From the NCBI GenBank assembly GCA_018350325.1, contig JAEVLN010000043.1:186001-250000 (forward strand): 64,000 nt of DNA. Reading direction: 5' to 3'. The notes under the pieces are model-generated. The model had not been told where the DNA came from and ran no database searches. It saw nothing but the letters and a program-made list of their open reading frames with translations. The position numbers and the translations under genes were made by a program. This DNA is from Globodera rostochiensis (lineage: Eukaryota > Nematoda > Chromadorea > Rhabditida > Heteroderidae). Positions 12,401 to 22,596 of the stretch are shown piece by piece; the stretch's first letter is position 1; each line of letters begins with the position of its first letter.

Positions 12401-15400
12401 TTTCACATTCAAAATCCGCGATTTTGGTGCCAAAAAGGACATCCGAAATAAAACTCATGTTCTCAAAAAGATATTTTGTTTTTAATTTCAGGCGAAAATG
12501 CCGACTCGTCAGCGGACGAGGGCATCCATTCCGGGGTGCCTTCTTCCTCGTCGACCACCTCTTCGTCGTCCACAAACGGCATCGGCCATCGGCACAAGAC
12601 TTGGCCATGTGCGGAGAGGGGTTCGGCCGGACGGGGACCCACGCAGGGCATCGACATCCAAAATGTGGCATTTCCAGGCAAGAAACGTCCCATGGACTAG
12701 CTTCTAACGGTCTAACGTAACATTAAATTGGACATTTCATCGACTGTCACCCAATGAACAAATGGACATTTCATCAACTGTTCATAACATTTTGTACCCC
12801 TACCCTCGAGTTAAATGGGACATTTTGTCCCAAAAGAAGTTAAAAAATGGACATTTCGTTAAAAGTTGTCCCACTAATAAAACACTTACAAATTAATTGT
12901 CCTTTATCAGAATGCGGCGAATTTTCTGTGTGGGATTTCTCCGGCCATGAGCCCTTCCACATTTGTTACGACCATTTTGTGGGCAACACCGACTGTGTGC
13001 ATTTGGTTGTCACGCGATGGTAAGTGACGGCACGGCACAAACCGGACAAAGAAATGCCCGAGGGGATTAGCCTTCGAATAATCGACTTGGACCCGGGCGG
13101 GTTTTTTTCCGGTATTCTAAAATGGGTCGGGCGGGCATTTTTTTTAGATTTTTTGTCCGGGCGGTTAGTGATGCTATTCTCTAGGGTTGGTCACGGTCGA
13201 TTAACCGAACCGAAACCGAAAACCGGCTTTTTTGGCCCAAAAACCGAAACCGAAAACCGGGCCCCCGCTTTAAAAGCAACCGTGACCAACTCTACAATTC
13301 TCGGTTCGAGACCGAGATTCTCGAGCATCACGACAGGCGGGGCCGGGTGGGTGTCAGCTTTAGCCCGGGTATTTGCCCACCAGGCAGGCGTCGCTCGGAC
13401 GGGTACCCGTCCAGCTCGAATTTGTGGACTGGTTGAGAAGCACTTACAAATCTGTTGGCACATTACATCGAAAAACCGAGATTTTCTAATCATTCATTTT
13501 AAGCTCGGACGACCCCACCGACGAGTACAAAGTGAGTGTTTGCCTGGGTGGAACACTTCAAAAATGGGCGCCATGAACCATTTCAAATTCAAGGAGTTGC
13601 TGTACTGGCTGAACTTCCTGAAAGGCCGCGTCACGCCCAGTGAGCCCATCGGGCATTGTGGCCAAATTGCGCGTCGATCGGTGGTCGCCATCGCTGGCAC
13701 TTTCATGGGCGGCGACTGCCCGATCACGAGGAACGAGGCGGAGGCGATGATGCGCACCCTGAAGATGAGGTGCAGTTGATTAATGCAATTGAATTGTTTG
13801 TTCACTTCCGTCCACACCGTATTCCAATAAGCGCCACGTACCGTACCGTATTACCGTATCCAAATGATAGTATTATAACTAGAGCCCGGACTTGAGCTTC
13901 GAGCGAGATCTCGAGTCGAGATTTTTCGAGATCCTCGAGACGAGATCTCGTCTCGACCGGGCTCTAATTATAACCAATTTCTTTAGGTTCGAAACGCATT
14001 TTGACATTCACGGCCAATTGTTTCTGGTCGATCTGTCCGCCCAAGTCGATTGTGCCGGATCGCGCGAGTTGCGTACCTTTTTGGCCCGTCAACGGGACGC
14101 CATTTTAATGGTTAAAAACAAACTTTTAAGAAATATAAACAATTTAAGGCATAAAAATTGTTATATTTTTCATTTTTCAGAGGCTTCAACGCCCTCTCCG
14201 AATGTTGGACGAAACTATGGCCTTCATGGACCAACTCCGTGAACAATACGCTCAATTCCCATGCATTACGTGGCCTTAGTATTTGTTTTTTCATGATTAT
14301 TACATTTTTTTGAAACAATTTCCGCGTTTGGTGTGAAGTTTTGGACAAAAAAATACGTTAATTTTAATAGAATTAAAAAGAAACCGCAACTTTTTAATTT
14401 TGTTATAAAAAATTTTAATAGGAATTCCATAAAATCAATTAAGTTTAAGCAAATATTAATTGGAATTTATGTTTTTATGCAAAAGTCATTTCAAAAATTC
14501 AGCTTCACCACATTGATTCGCTCGGAGGTCAACCCATTAGCGAGTGACGGACATTGTAAGTGCTGATCAAACAAAGTGATCAAACCATCAGACGGGGGTT
14601 TAAACAAACCAATTCTTTGATAAACCGTGATCAGAAAGGTTTAAACAAACCAATTCTTTGATAAACCGTGATCAGAAAGGTTTAAACAAACCAATTCTTT
14701 GATAAACCGTGATCAGAAAGGTTTAAACAAACCAATTCTTTGATAAACCGTGATCAGAAAGGTTTAAACAAACCAATTCTTTGATAAACCGTGATCAGAA
14801 AGCGTTTAAACGAACCAATTTTTGGCTATTCCGTGATCAGAAGGGTAAAAGAACAAATGCCTTAATAAATCGTGATCAGAAAGCGTTTAAATGAACCAAT
14901 TTCGGACCAAAAACGTTTGTACACCCTTTCTTAAGGTCGACAGCTCATCCAACAACTGCAGCTGATTGGCGAAGTTGTTTATCTCCGTGACGAGGGATCA
15001 GAAATTGACTTTATTGTGTAAGTTTTATTGCTTGACTCTGAACGGGCGATTAGAGTTATCGGACTTGAGGACCGATCGAGATTTCGATCGAGAATCTCGA
15101 AAAATCTCAAAAAAAATTAAACGATCGAGATTCGTTCAAGTCACTGAAAATCTCGAAAAATCTCGGTAAATCTCGAAAAACTCTCGTCGAGATTTGTCGA
15201 GATTTCGATTAAGAATCTCGATCGGTCCGATCTCTAGTGGTTGGTGATAATTTTTCAAACAAATCAATATGATCAGTCAATAATGATCTGACGAGCCATT
15301 TTTTGAACATTTTCGTTGCTTTAGGCTATCTCCCGATTGGTTGGGCACCCATTTGTTGGGCACTCTGTTCTCTCCACGCTTTGCGCATTCGCCCCGTGCC

Positions 15401-17471
15401 AGTGGCCGCTTTTCGCTGGAGGACTTTGGCGCAGTGTTTCCAGAAGTGACGGACCCGGCCGATATGCTTCAGATTTTGGAAACCCTCCAGGTGATCGATC
15501 GACCAAATGATTTGAATGTTTATCATTATGATCGATTTGGGTCTGCTGATCAAACCAAACATTGATCAATTATGATCACTCATTCCTCTAATCGATCAAT
15601 TTTGTTCAGCTGTGCTGTGTTGCGGACACCGATTTTGAGTTCACCGTGTTTATATCGGCCGCAGCTCCGCAGGACGTATGGCTGCCGAACAGACCGCGCT
15701 TTGTGTATGGCGGGCTCAGGATTAAGCCGGCCCGGGGCATGGAGCAGACAATGCAGTCCATCTTCCCGCGCATCCAAGTGGCACTGCGAAGGTCCATGCA
15801 GGACTTTCAGGTGCGCTTTAAATAGGCTTAGGCTCTTGGTTCGGATTCTCTGATCGGAACTGATCTGGAAAACTTGGTCCCCGGTAGCTTAATTATAAAT
15901 TTGGAATCTCTATACCCCCTCCCCCTCCCCGGTTTAGGACCCCATCGAAGCTGATCTGGCACAGTGGAGGTACTGCTCCAAGATGCTGTCGGGCAAGATG
16001 GAGGCACTGATCAGACTGGTCGGCGAGGCGGTAGAAATTCAGGTAGCCGTCGAATTATGAGCAGGATTGGAGACAGCAAATTGATTGGCTATTCATTTGG
16101 GCTCAGGAAGGTCCAAGCTTAAAAATATGTCCCGGACATTTGGGGGGTGGGGGGGGGAGGCGGTCGAAATTCCTTAAAATTAAAAATAAAATCGTTTTCC
16201 CATTGGCCCACAGATTCGAGGACCTCCAGAGATGGCAACCTCTTGCATTTACTACCTGGAGGATTTGGCCAATTTGGTGGAGCAGACCGGTGCCGAAGTG
16301 GCGCCCGGCGTCAGCACGGAACGGCACTTCCTTTCGCCTGCGCATTTGCGGGAACACAAAACGAGTGGGGGCCATTTTGATGTTGAATTTTGGCAAAAAA
16401 ATAATAATTTTGGTTTAAAATAAAAGTAAAAAATATTTAAAGCCTCTTAATAGGTTTAAAATGTTCTAATTTTTTGCTAAACGTTGAGTCTCTTAAGGCC
16501 CTGCCATGTTCACGCCCGAAACCATTATGGAAATGCAACAAAACGAATCTCTGATCATCGTGAACAGTGAAGGGGAGGAAGAAGAGTTCACCGATGTGGT
16601 TAGTTTAAAGACGAAACATTATGCCAACAAAATTTGCAATTTAAAAAATTGATTTAATATAATTTTAACATGCATTTTAGGTCTGTTTTGGCTCAAAAGA
16701 GGCGGCCGGACTGCTCACGCTTGGCGTCGACATTTCCGTGTCCCAACTGCAGCTGTCCGCCCGTTCCGAACTTGCCGCTCTGCTGGACGCACCGAACACG
16801 TTGGGCATGGACTGGAGCATCATGGCGGTGAAGCTGAACCTGACAGAACAGATTCCGGAGGTGGACAAATTGGGTCGTATAAATTGGCACGAGCGCTTCC
16901 GGTCTGAACCCCCCACAGCCAAAACTTCCCGAATCCCCTCAACGTCTTAGGCTAAGCCTAAGCCTGGTCTAAGCTAGGCTTAGGCTAGCTTAGGCTTAGG
17001 CCTAAGCCTAAGTCTAACGAATCCCAACCCAGGGTGGCTTAGGCCTAAGTTAGGCTTAATATTAGCTTTAGTACGGGACTGAATCAGCCATCATGGGGGG
17101 ATTCAGACCGGTAGCCGGCACGAGAGAACAATTTATTGGCATTTCGTTTCATCATAATTTTACATTTGATTATCCGAATTCTCTATAAATATATTACTAA
17201 AAGGTGGATTCTTCTGGCCAATCGTTGTCCCGCACTGATCAGCTGCTGACCGAATGGGCATTGCACTCGCCGGACAGCGCGTCAGTGGGCAAGTTGGCCT
17301 CCATTCTGCAGGAGATGGGCCGAAATGATGTCAAAGAGGTCCGTCCGTCCCCCTCCCCCGTCCACTTAATTTATTTTAAATTAATTTTATCATTTTTTAT
17401 ATTTTTAGTTGCTGTTCCGCAGGGTGCCCCTGTACTTGTTCAGCCCCGTTGAACAACCAAACAGGCATTGA
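491..17471 (+). CDS. dapk-1: Death-associated protein kinase (DAPK1-type), 36 exons, 1426 aa
   Basis: Calmodulin-regulated Ser/Thr kinase of cell death, autophagy and cytoskeleton. Exons: 491-688, 843-937, 1126-1388, 1618-1693, 1935-2130, 3403-3531, 3866-3946, 6347-6457, 6706-6841, 6912-6973, 7030-7078, 7137-7186, 7346-7444, 10269-10367, 10764-10837, 10907-11030, 11339-11437, 11632-11797, 11957-12094, 12210-12287, 12492-12677, 12911-13019, 13504-13531, 13594-13769, 13987-14110, 14181-14278, 14503-14555, 14936-15017, 15325-15490, 15610-15810, 15938-16042, 16214-16364, 16498-16598, 16681-16860, 17204-17338, 17409-17471. All phases agree; total 4281 nt. Seen: Gly loop GSGQFAVV (22-29), Lys44, DAPK basic loop (about 47-57), HLDLKPEN (Asp142), DFG (162-164); RSRWK-type calmodulin/autoinhibitory helix after the kinase; ankyrin repeats about 346-690; ROC P-loop GHPGAGKT (about 700-707); COR; death domain from about 1302. 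Length is close to human DAPK1 (1430). Two introns use GC donors (7187, 12678). The donor at 16861 is weak and least certain. Confidence 0.93.
2131..3402 (+). other. DAPK intron 5
   Basis: Intron between the kinase exons and the calmodulin-binding exon. It holds the 37-bp minisatellite at 2341-2480, CT-rich stretches near 2750-2900 and a G run near 3325. No coding exon is supported inside. Confidence 0.6.
2341..2480. repeat. 37-bp minisatellite
   Basis: About 3.7 copies of a 37-bp unit that alternates ATCCGGGCCTGATCAG and ATACCCGGGCCTTTCAG. The unit contains both CCCGGG and CTGATCAG palindromes. Unit starts near 2342, 2379, 2416 and 2453. Confidence 0.85.
3947..6346 (+). other. DAPK intron 7 (2.4 kb)
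   Basis: Large intron with many C or G homopolymer runs (for example near 4547, 4606, 4835, 5572 and 5671) and AT-rich filler. Short ORFs here are proline runs made by the poly-C tracts. No exon with matching splice phase was found. Confidence 0.6.
8460..8880. repeat. 47-bp purine-rich minisatellite
   Basis: About eight near-identical copies of a 47-bp unit containing GTGGGGAGAGAGTG, TTAATGGAAAAG and CACCAGTGAAAGA. The first copies have longer G runs; from about 8590 the copies are almost exact, indicating recent homogenisation. It yields spurious Ser/Leu-rich antisense ORFs. Confidence 0.9.
9926..10003 (+). CDS. Possible alternative first exon of the DAPK gene
   Basis: An ATG at 9926 opens 26 charged codons (beginning MEEEAKKKMAMEIVHP and ending with NQTQK). 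They finish in phase 0 at AAG|GTGCCC, exactly the phase needed to join the ankyrin exon at 10269. There is no good acceptor upstream and the preceding 200 bp are CT-rich, so an internal promoter fits better than a cassette exon. The resulting isoform would lack the kinase but keep the later ankyrin repeats, ROC/COR and death domain. It may be chance, because the donor is only moderate. Confidence 0.3.
13182..13294. mobile_element. Small inverted-repeat element (MITE-like) in DAPK intron 22
   Basis: About 113 bp bounded by inverted ends TAGGGTTGGTCACGGT and ACCGTGACCAACTCTA, which match at 15 of 16 positions. The interior repeats CCGAAACCGAAAACCGG. TA at both ends suggests Tc1/mariner-style target duplication. 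Confidence 0.65.
13880..13966. mobile_element. Small inverted-repeat element (TAGAGCCCGG family)
   Basis: 87 bp bounded by perfect inverted repeats TAGAGCCCGG and CCGGGCTCTA, with an interior of near-palindromic GATCTCGAG/CTCGAGATC runs. It lies in a DAPK intron between exons 24 and 25. Related copies occur elsewhere in the window. Confidence 0.65.
14597..14895. repeat. 41-bp minisatellite in a DAPK intron
   Basis: About seven copies of a 41-bp unit containing CCGTGATCAGAAAGG, TTTAAACAAACC and AATTCTTTGATAAA. The first five are nearly exact; the last two have diverged. It fills the intron between exons 27 and 28. Confidence 0.9.
16946..17075. repeat. TTAGGC telomere-like degenerate repeats, partly head-to-head
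   Basis: Intronic stretch of TTAGGC and GCCTAA hexamers, including the palindrome TAGGCTTAGGCCTAAGCCTA. TTAGGC is the canonical nematode telomere unit. The copies are degenerate and change orientation, so this is an interstitial tract, not a chromosome end. Confidence 0.7.
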
Positions 17472-17730
17472 TTTGAAATTATTGTTGTGATCAATCGGCA
17501 GGCGGTCACCACAAAGAGCTGACAAAAACATTTTTATAAAAAATGATTTGATTATGTACTTTTTTTCTTTTTGATCACTGCACTATATGTTCTCAGTTTA
17601 TGGTGGCAGTTTCTTGAAGCAAATGTAATTTAAAACTTTTAAAATTTTGGTACAATTTGACCCCCCCCCCCCCCGAAACGCGCACGAATTCAAATTTACG
17701 AAAGAAAATGGAAATGCTTTCAAAAAATAT

Positions 17731-17925
17731 TTATATATTTTGTTTCAAAAAACTGATCAGAATCATTGGAATACGTCCGCCGGTGCGTCGACGCTGAAGG
17801 CGTTTTAAACGCTCATAAATTTGAATTCGCGCAAACAAATTTTGTTGTGAAAGCAAAATGTCGGCAGCCAACAATTTCTTAGCCTCCGGGGCAAAAAATA
17901 GTGAGTGATCGATCAGTTCACACAT
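17731..17925 (-). CDS. Unassigned 64-aa ORF just downstream of DAPK
   Basis: Complete ATG-to-stop frame with a balanced, basic composition and a motif like YERLKRLQRRRTGGRIP near its end. No family recognised. The opposite strand of the same segment can be read as a first exon (ATG at 17858, 14 codons, then a GTGAGT donor), so the coding strand is unresolved. It could also be chance sequence in the 3' flank of the DAPK gene. Confidence 0.25.
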   Translation of the reverse strand: MCELIDHSLFFAPEAKKLLAADILLSQQNLFARIQIYERLKRLQRRRTGGRIPMILISFLKQNI

Positions 17926-18715
17926 TTAGTCATTGTGTAAAAATCGCTTTGATCAATCCGTTCGTTCACTTTGTTTCCATTTTCTTTAGCTGCGTCATCA
18001 ATTTTGTGATATAAAATGGTGAAATTAAATTTTAAAAAAATGGCGGCTTTAGTTTAAGAATGCAACAAAAAAAGCATATGCAAAATGTTTTATTGATTAG
18101 CGGGAGCTTAACGTCGATCGGTTAAGTTCATAATTAACCGATTTGTTGGGATTGAGGTCCCGGCTAATCCCGATCCCGACCCAATCCCGAACAATTCGAA
18201 CAAATGGTCGGTCGGGATTCCGTTGAATCTGGCGGGACCCGGAGAAAATCTCGATCCCCTAATCCTGTCCGGTCTCTAACACTTAGACTCCCCGCCGCTA
18301 TCTCGAATTTTCGAACCGCCTACCTGAATCCGAACTATTTTTTGAACCAAAAATCAATTTTGGCCTTAAAATCATTCAAAAAAAGGGAAAATGATGATCG
18401 AAGTCATCTTTTTGAATGGGTTTGAGGCCAACATTGTTTTTGGAAAACTTTTAATTTTTTATAAATTGTGACTTTCAAGTCAGGGGGTTTGAAATTGGTA
18501 AAAATGGAGGTCATATTTAATTTCTAACTCCCTCGAATATCGCTGAAAACAAACACCGTTTAGCGACCTTGAAACATAATTTTTTTGTTTTCAAAAAATG
18601 TTGGGGAGGGGGACCGATCAGCTGCTGCAATATAACCAAAAATTCTTTGTTTAATAATAGTAATAAAATAAATTATTCTTACTCCCCAGTCATTTTTTGT
18701 TTGTTTATTTGTTTT

Positions 18716-18838
18716 ATGACTGTGTCATCTGTCACCGATTCCCCGACACAAACGGCCGGCTGCCCAAAAGCCTTTCCGATCAATAAAAAATGCTTTTATT
18801 CCCCTGGGGGGGGGGACGACAAAATATGTGTTGACTGA
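18716..18838 (+). CDS. Exon-like ORF, unknown secreted-type peptide
   Basis: The open frame passes through a hydrophobic stretch (VIFCLFICFMTVSSV) and then DSPTQTAGCPKAFPINKKCF. The hydrophobic run followed by a small-residue, Cys-containing segment resembles a signal peptide, but no upstream Met is in place, so the true 5' end is unknown. The motif PKAFxxxxKKCF recurs in the next exon-like ORF at 18927, which argues that both are coding in this frame. Function unknown. Confidence 0.3.
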   Translation: MTVSSVTDSPTQTAGCPKAFPINKKCFYSPGGGDDKICVD

Positions 18839-18926
18839 ATTAATTATTATTACCCAATGATTATCCAATTCTGGCCTTCCCCATTTTTTGATCAATGTGT
18901 GTCATCATTTTCATTCATTCAAACAG

Positions 18927-19116
18927 CCCAAAAGACTTCTCCGTCCGATCGCCCACCAAAAAGTGCTTTGTAAGCCGCTCTTTCAAAACTCGTTGCCCCC
19001 CCCAGCACCGCCACATCCTCAAAATTCCCATGTTCAACCCCCCAGGACATTTTGCGCCAAAGGATCGCGCCACGGATTTGCTTGGCTTCACACAGCCAAA
19101 CACACGCACACAATGA
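18927..19116 (+). CDS. Exon-like ORF related to the 18716 segment
   Basis: Begins after the acceptor AAACAG at 18921-18926 and reads SPKDFSVRSPTKKCF, followed by a basic, proline-containing tail to a TGA at 19114-19116. It shares PK-x-F and KKCF spacing with the ORF at 18716-18838. An internal GTAAGC after KKCF could instead be a donor, which would shorten it. The antisense strand also has an open frame here, so confidence is limited. Confidence 0.3.
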
Positions 19117-19195
19117 ATGAATAGTGAATAGATGCTGCTGGCGCTGCACAACCTGTTGCATCCCCTGGGGGTATTTTGGAAAAATTGAGGAACGC

Positions 19196-19293
19196 CCCCC
19201 CCCTCCCCCCCCCCTCCCCCCCCCCTCCCCCCCCCTCCCCCCCCCCCTCCCCCCCCCCCCCCTCCCCCCCCCCCCTCCCCCCCCCCCTCCCCC
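19196..19293. repeat. (C8-11 T)n tract
   Basis: About 100 bp of poly-C blocks separated by single T residues. G-quadruplex or i-motif formation is possible. It generates spurious Gly/Pro-run ORFs on both strands. Confidence 0.95.
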
Positions 19294-19470
19294 ACACACA
19301 CAAGCACCGATAGAAGTTTTGGAGAACGCCTCTAAAATGTCCGCGAATGTCACACCACATCCCTCCACCACCCAAAACAACGATTTATAAAACACATTTT
19401 TGGAAATGATTTGTCGTCTCTTCAACAAGCTATTACACCAACCAATTGTCCCATTTATCCACTATTTTAG

Positions 19471-19685
19471 CCATCCCCCCTCCGAACAATTTTGTGTGCT
19501 TGTGGGCGGGGCGTTTCCCTATCGTCGCCCCCGGGGCTTTATCGCTGTTTCTCTACCTCCGCTCTCTCTCCAAAATCCTTTATCGTCGGATCCGGATCCC
19601 CCCGACCCCTTTCCTTCCCCGCCGGCTCGGATTGGGGAAGCCGGGTGTTCACATTGTAATTAACCCATTTGCACCTACGGAATAA
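19471..19685 (+). CDS. Possible terminal exon, unknown protein
   Basis: Starts after the acceptor ACTATTTTAG (19461-19470) with two bases completing a codon, then reads about 70 codons ending GKPGVHIVINPFAPTE and a TAA that overlaps an AATAAA polyadenylation signal. The composition, acceptor and poly(A) signal are what a last exon should show. No family recognised, and the preceding exon could not be fixed. Confidence 0.35.
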
Positions 19686-19900
19686 AGTAGGTATATTATT
19701 GTTCAATTAAACCAAAGACATCATTTGATTAGGGAGGGACGGCACTTTGGAGATTATTTCATCATCTTATCTTTAATCCAATCATCATTCTGCGCATTTG
19801 GAAGGGGCCTTTCTCCTGCCAAAAAATGAAAATTTACTGTAGGGGGCTGATCCCCTACAGGGATAGCACGGAATACGGACGGAATCACACCCAAACCAAT
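19686..19900. other. Short spacer between the possible terminal exon and the 77-bp satellite
   Basis: Mixed-composition sequence with no open frame of note and no recognised element. Confidence 0.5.
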
Positions 19901-20432
19901 CACCCGATGATGATTATCAACTATCCGCCCCCTCTCTCATTAAAATTTGGTCGACCCTCTAGAGCAGTTCAACCGATGATGATCATCAACTATCCGCCCC
20001 CTCTTTCACTCTTTTGGTCGACACTCTCAAGCAGTTCAGCCGATGATCATCATCAACTGTCCGCCCCCTCTCTCAACTCTTAAAATTTGGTCGACCCTCT
20101 CGAGCAGTTCAACCGATGATGATCATCAACTAACTATCCGCCCCCTCTCTCAACTCTTAAAATTTGGTCGACCCTTTCGAGCAGTTCAACCTATGATGAT
20201 CATCAACTAACTATCCGCCCCCTCTCTCAACTCTTAAAATTTGGTCGACCCTCTCGAGCAGTTCAACCGATGATGATCATCAACTAACTATCCGCCCCCT
20301 CTCTCAACTCTTAAAATTTGGTCGACCCTCTCGAGCAGTTCAACCGATGATGATCATCAACTAACTATCCGCCCCCTCTCTCAAATTTGGTCGACCCTTT
20401 CGAGCAGTTCAACCGATGATGATCATCAACTG
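19901..20432. repeat. 77-bp satellite array
   Basis: About seven copies of a 68-77 bp unit containing ACTATCCGCCCCCTCTCTCA, TTGGTCGACCCTCTCGAGCA and GATGATGATCATCAAC. Three consecutive intervals are exactly 77 bp (20104, 20181, 20258, 20335). The units carry SalI-like and XhoI-like palindromes and TGATCATCA. Confidence 0.9.
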
Positions 20433-22596
20433 TCACGTCCCTCGCTGAATGCGTTTTCTTATCTTAGCATATACAAAGAGATATTTTGTGCTTTATCACA
20501 AGCTCTGTCCAAAAATCTTTTTGTCCAATTTTCCGGTTATAAACAAAGAAAGATTAGGATCGGAGACGCCCATCAAAAGCACAACAACCAGTAGCGCCCC
20601 AGCCATGTGTGCCTCTCTCTGTCTGGCCCATGTTGATCAACAAGCATTCCGATCACATTTTCATCTGCTGGAGAGAAGCAATGCACTGCTCCAACTTGAT
20701 GACAATTTTCATGTTTTTTCAAATTTCGTGGTGGATTAAATAAGTTCAATTTGAGGCAATTTCCGCACTTTTTATTCTCCAAATAATTGTCTACCGACAA
20801 TTTTGTTCCAATTATTTTTGTTTTTTAAGGCCCCAATTGGTCACAATTTCCGCATTTACTTCAACATTTTTGTTGATTAACAACTTTGCCCGTTATTATT
20901 TTTTGTAATTTTGATGGGGGGGGGGAAGGTCTTGAGAACATCATCATCAAATTGAATTGTTAAAGTTTGCTCAGCCCCGTGTGATCAGAAAGAATGTGAT
21001 GGTCCGAAGTGAAAAGCAAACACATAAAATGTGATCATTTGTAGGGGGGGGGATTTATAAAATGCCCTTACATAATCACAAGGCTCGCAAATTCATTCAG
21101 CCCCCATTTAAGTGAACGCGTTTTCGCACTTTGGCAGTGCAAACGGGAAACAATCAGTTTTTGGGGGGGGGGGGGGTATTTATTGTGCTCATTAAACAAT
21201 TTAAAAAATCCTTGGCAAAAGAAGCTTCTCATAACGTATAAACAACAAAAAGCATTTTCTTTTATATTTTAAAAAACGGGGGGATGTCCCCATCCCCGGA
21301 AATTGTCGGGGGGGGGGGGGGGAGGGAGGCCATTTCGCGCGACTTCGAAACCCAATGGGCCGCATTTGCTGAGCATTTTCAGCAATTTTGTCCTTCAAAT
21401 AGCACTCTAAAAATGTAATATTAAAGCGCCGGCGGCCAAAATGTATTCAGCGAGGAAAAGGCGGCGGGCGGGCGGGCGGCGGCACTCTCTCAGCCCCCGT
21501 CAATACTTTTGCGGCCCCCCCATCGAATTGCACTTTAATTTCGCTAAAAAGGACAATTTGCCAGCGCCTTTTATTGAATTCCAATTCGAAAAATTCTATT
21601 TTTCGATAAATTATGTGCCCAAAAATTGTTCCTTTTTCCCCCAATTTAAATTGTAATTGAGCAAATTAAAAACAAAACAAGCGCACGTGTTGTTGTTATG
21701 GGAACCACAGGCAAAATTAGTGAAAATTGAGGAAGCCACGCTTTTTTTTGACAATCGCCCGCGGTGATAACGATTATAATTAAAAGGGGCCCCCGGCCGA
21801 ATTCATTCGAAAAGTTATCGTGCGAGAAACCCCCAATAATAGCATTTATTTCAAAAAATTTTAGAATTTAACGGCGACTTTTTTTAGCACATATCCAAAA
21901 CATATTTTGGCACTTTGTGTTACCACCTAAAATATGTTGTCAAACGGAGTTCAACTAACCTACAGATTTTTAGCATATATTTAGCCATTTTTTACAAAAA
22001 TTTGTTAAGAAAAATTACAATAAAAAACCGAAAATATATTTTCTAAAATCAATTTTGTTGTTTTCTTACCCAAAATGCAGCGCCCATAAAACTTTTCAGC
22101 GCCGTCAGGCCAACGCATCGCAAGGCCATCAGCGCCCTCGGCCATTTAAGCGCGACTATTTAAGCGCTAACTAAATTATGGCCAATTGATCGCTGGCCAA
22201 TTGATCGCGTTCCTTTCCCCCCTTATCATCTAATCGAATCGAATTAAATTTTTCAATTTTCGTCCAAAAATGACCAACCAAACCGCCGTCAGTCTGCTTG
22301 TCTTGTTTGTCCCTTAGCGCTGGTTTATTTTCCAAAAACGTACAAAAACAACCCTTTGGGGGACGCCTTTTTTCGTAGTTTTATGAAAATTGTCAAAATA
22401 TGCACAATTTAAAATTTGTCTAAAAAAGGCCAAACGGACGCGAAAAATGCCATTTTTGGCCCCTTTCCTTCAAAGGCATATAACAAAATATGTATACAAC
22501 AAAAAGTATTTATAAGCCGAATAAAAAATGTAATATTTCTTTAATTATAGATTTTAACAAAAATTGCCCGCGGGCATTTCTTTTGTCGACTGTTTA
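20433..22596. other. Intergenic region upstream of the ceramidase gene
   Basis: AT-rich sequence with poly-G runs (near 20920, 21045, 21164 and 21308). A short frame at 20449-20739 has no acceptor or initiator that I trust. No RNA gene or promoter motif identified. Confidence 0.5.

Noticed and set aside
13024..13779. 251-aa ORF inside the DAPK gene
   Set aside because: Reads through two introns and an inverted-repeat element; only parts coincide with real DAPK exons at 13504-13531 and 13594-13769.
18915..19428. Glycine-run ORFs on the minus strand and proline-run ORFs on the plus strand
   Set aside because: Products of the (C8-11 T)n tract, without independent coding signal.
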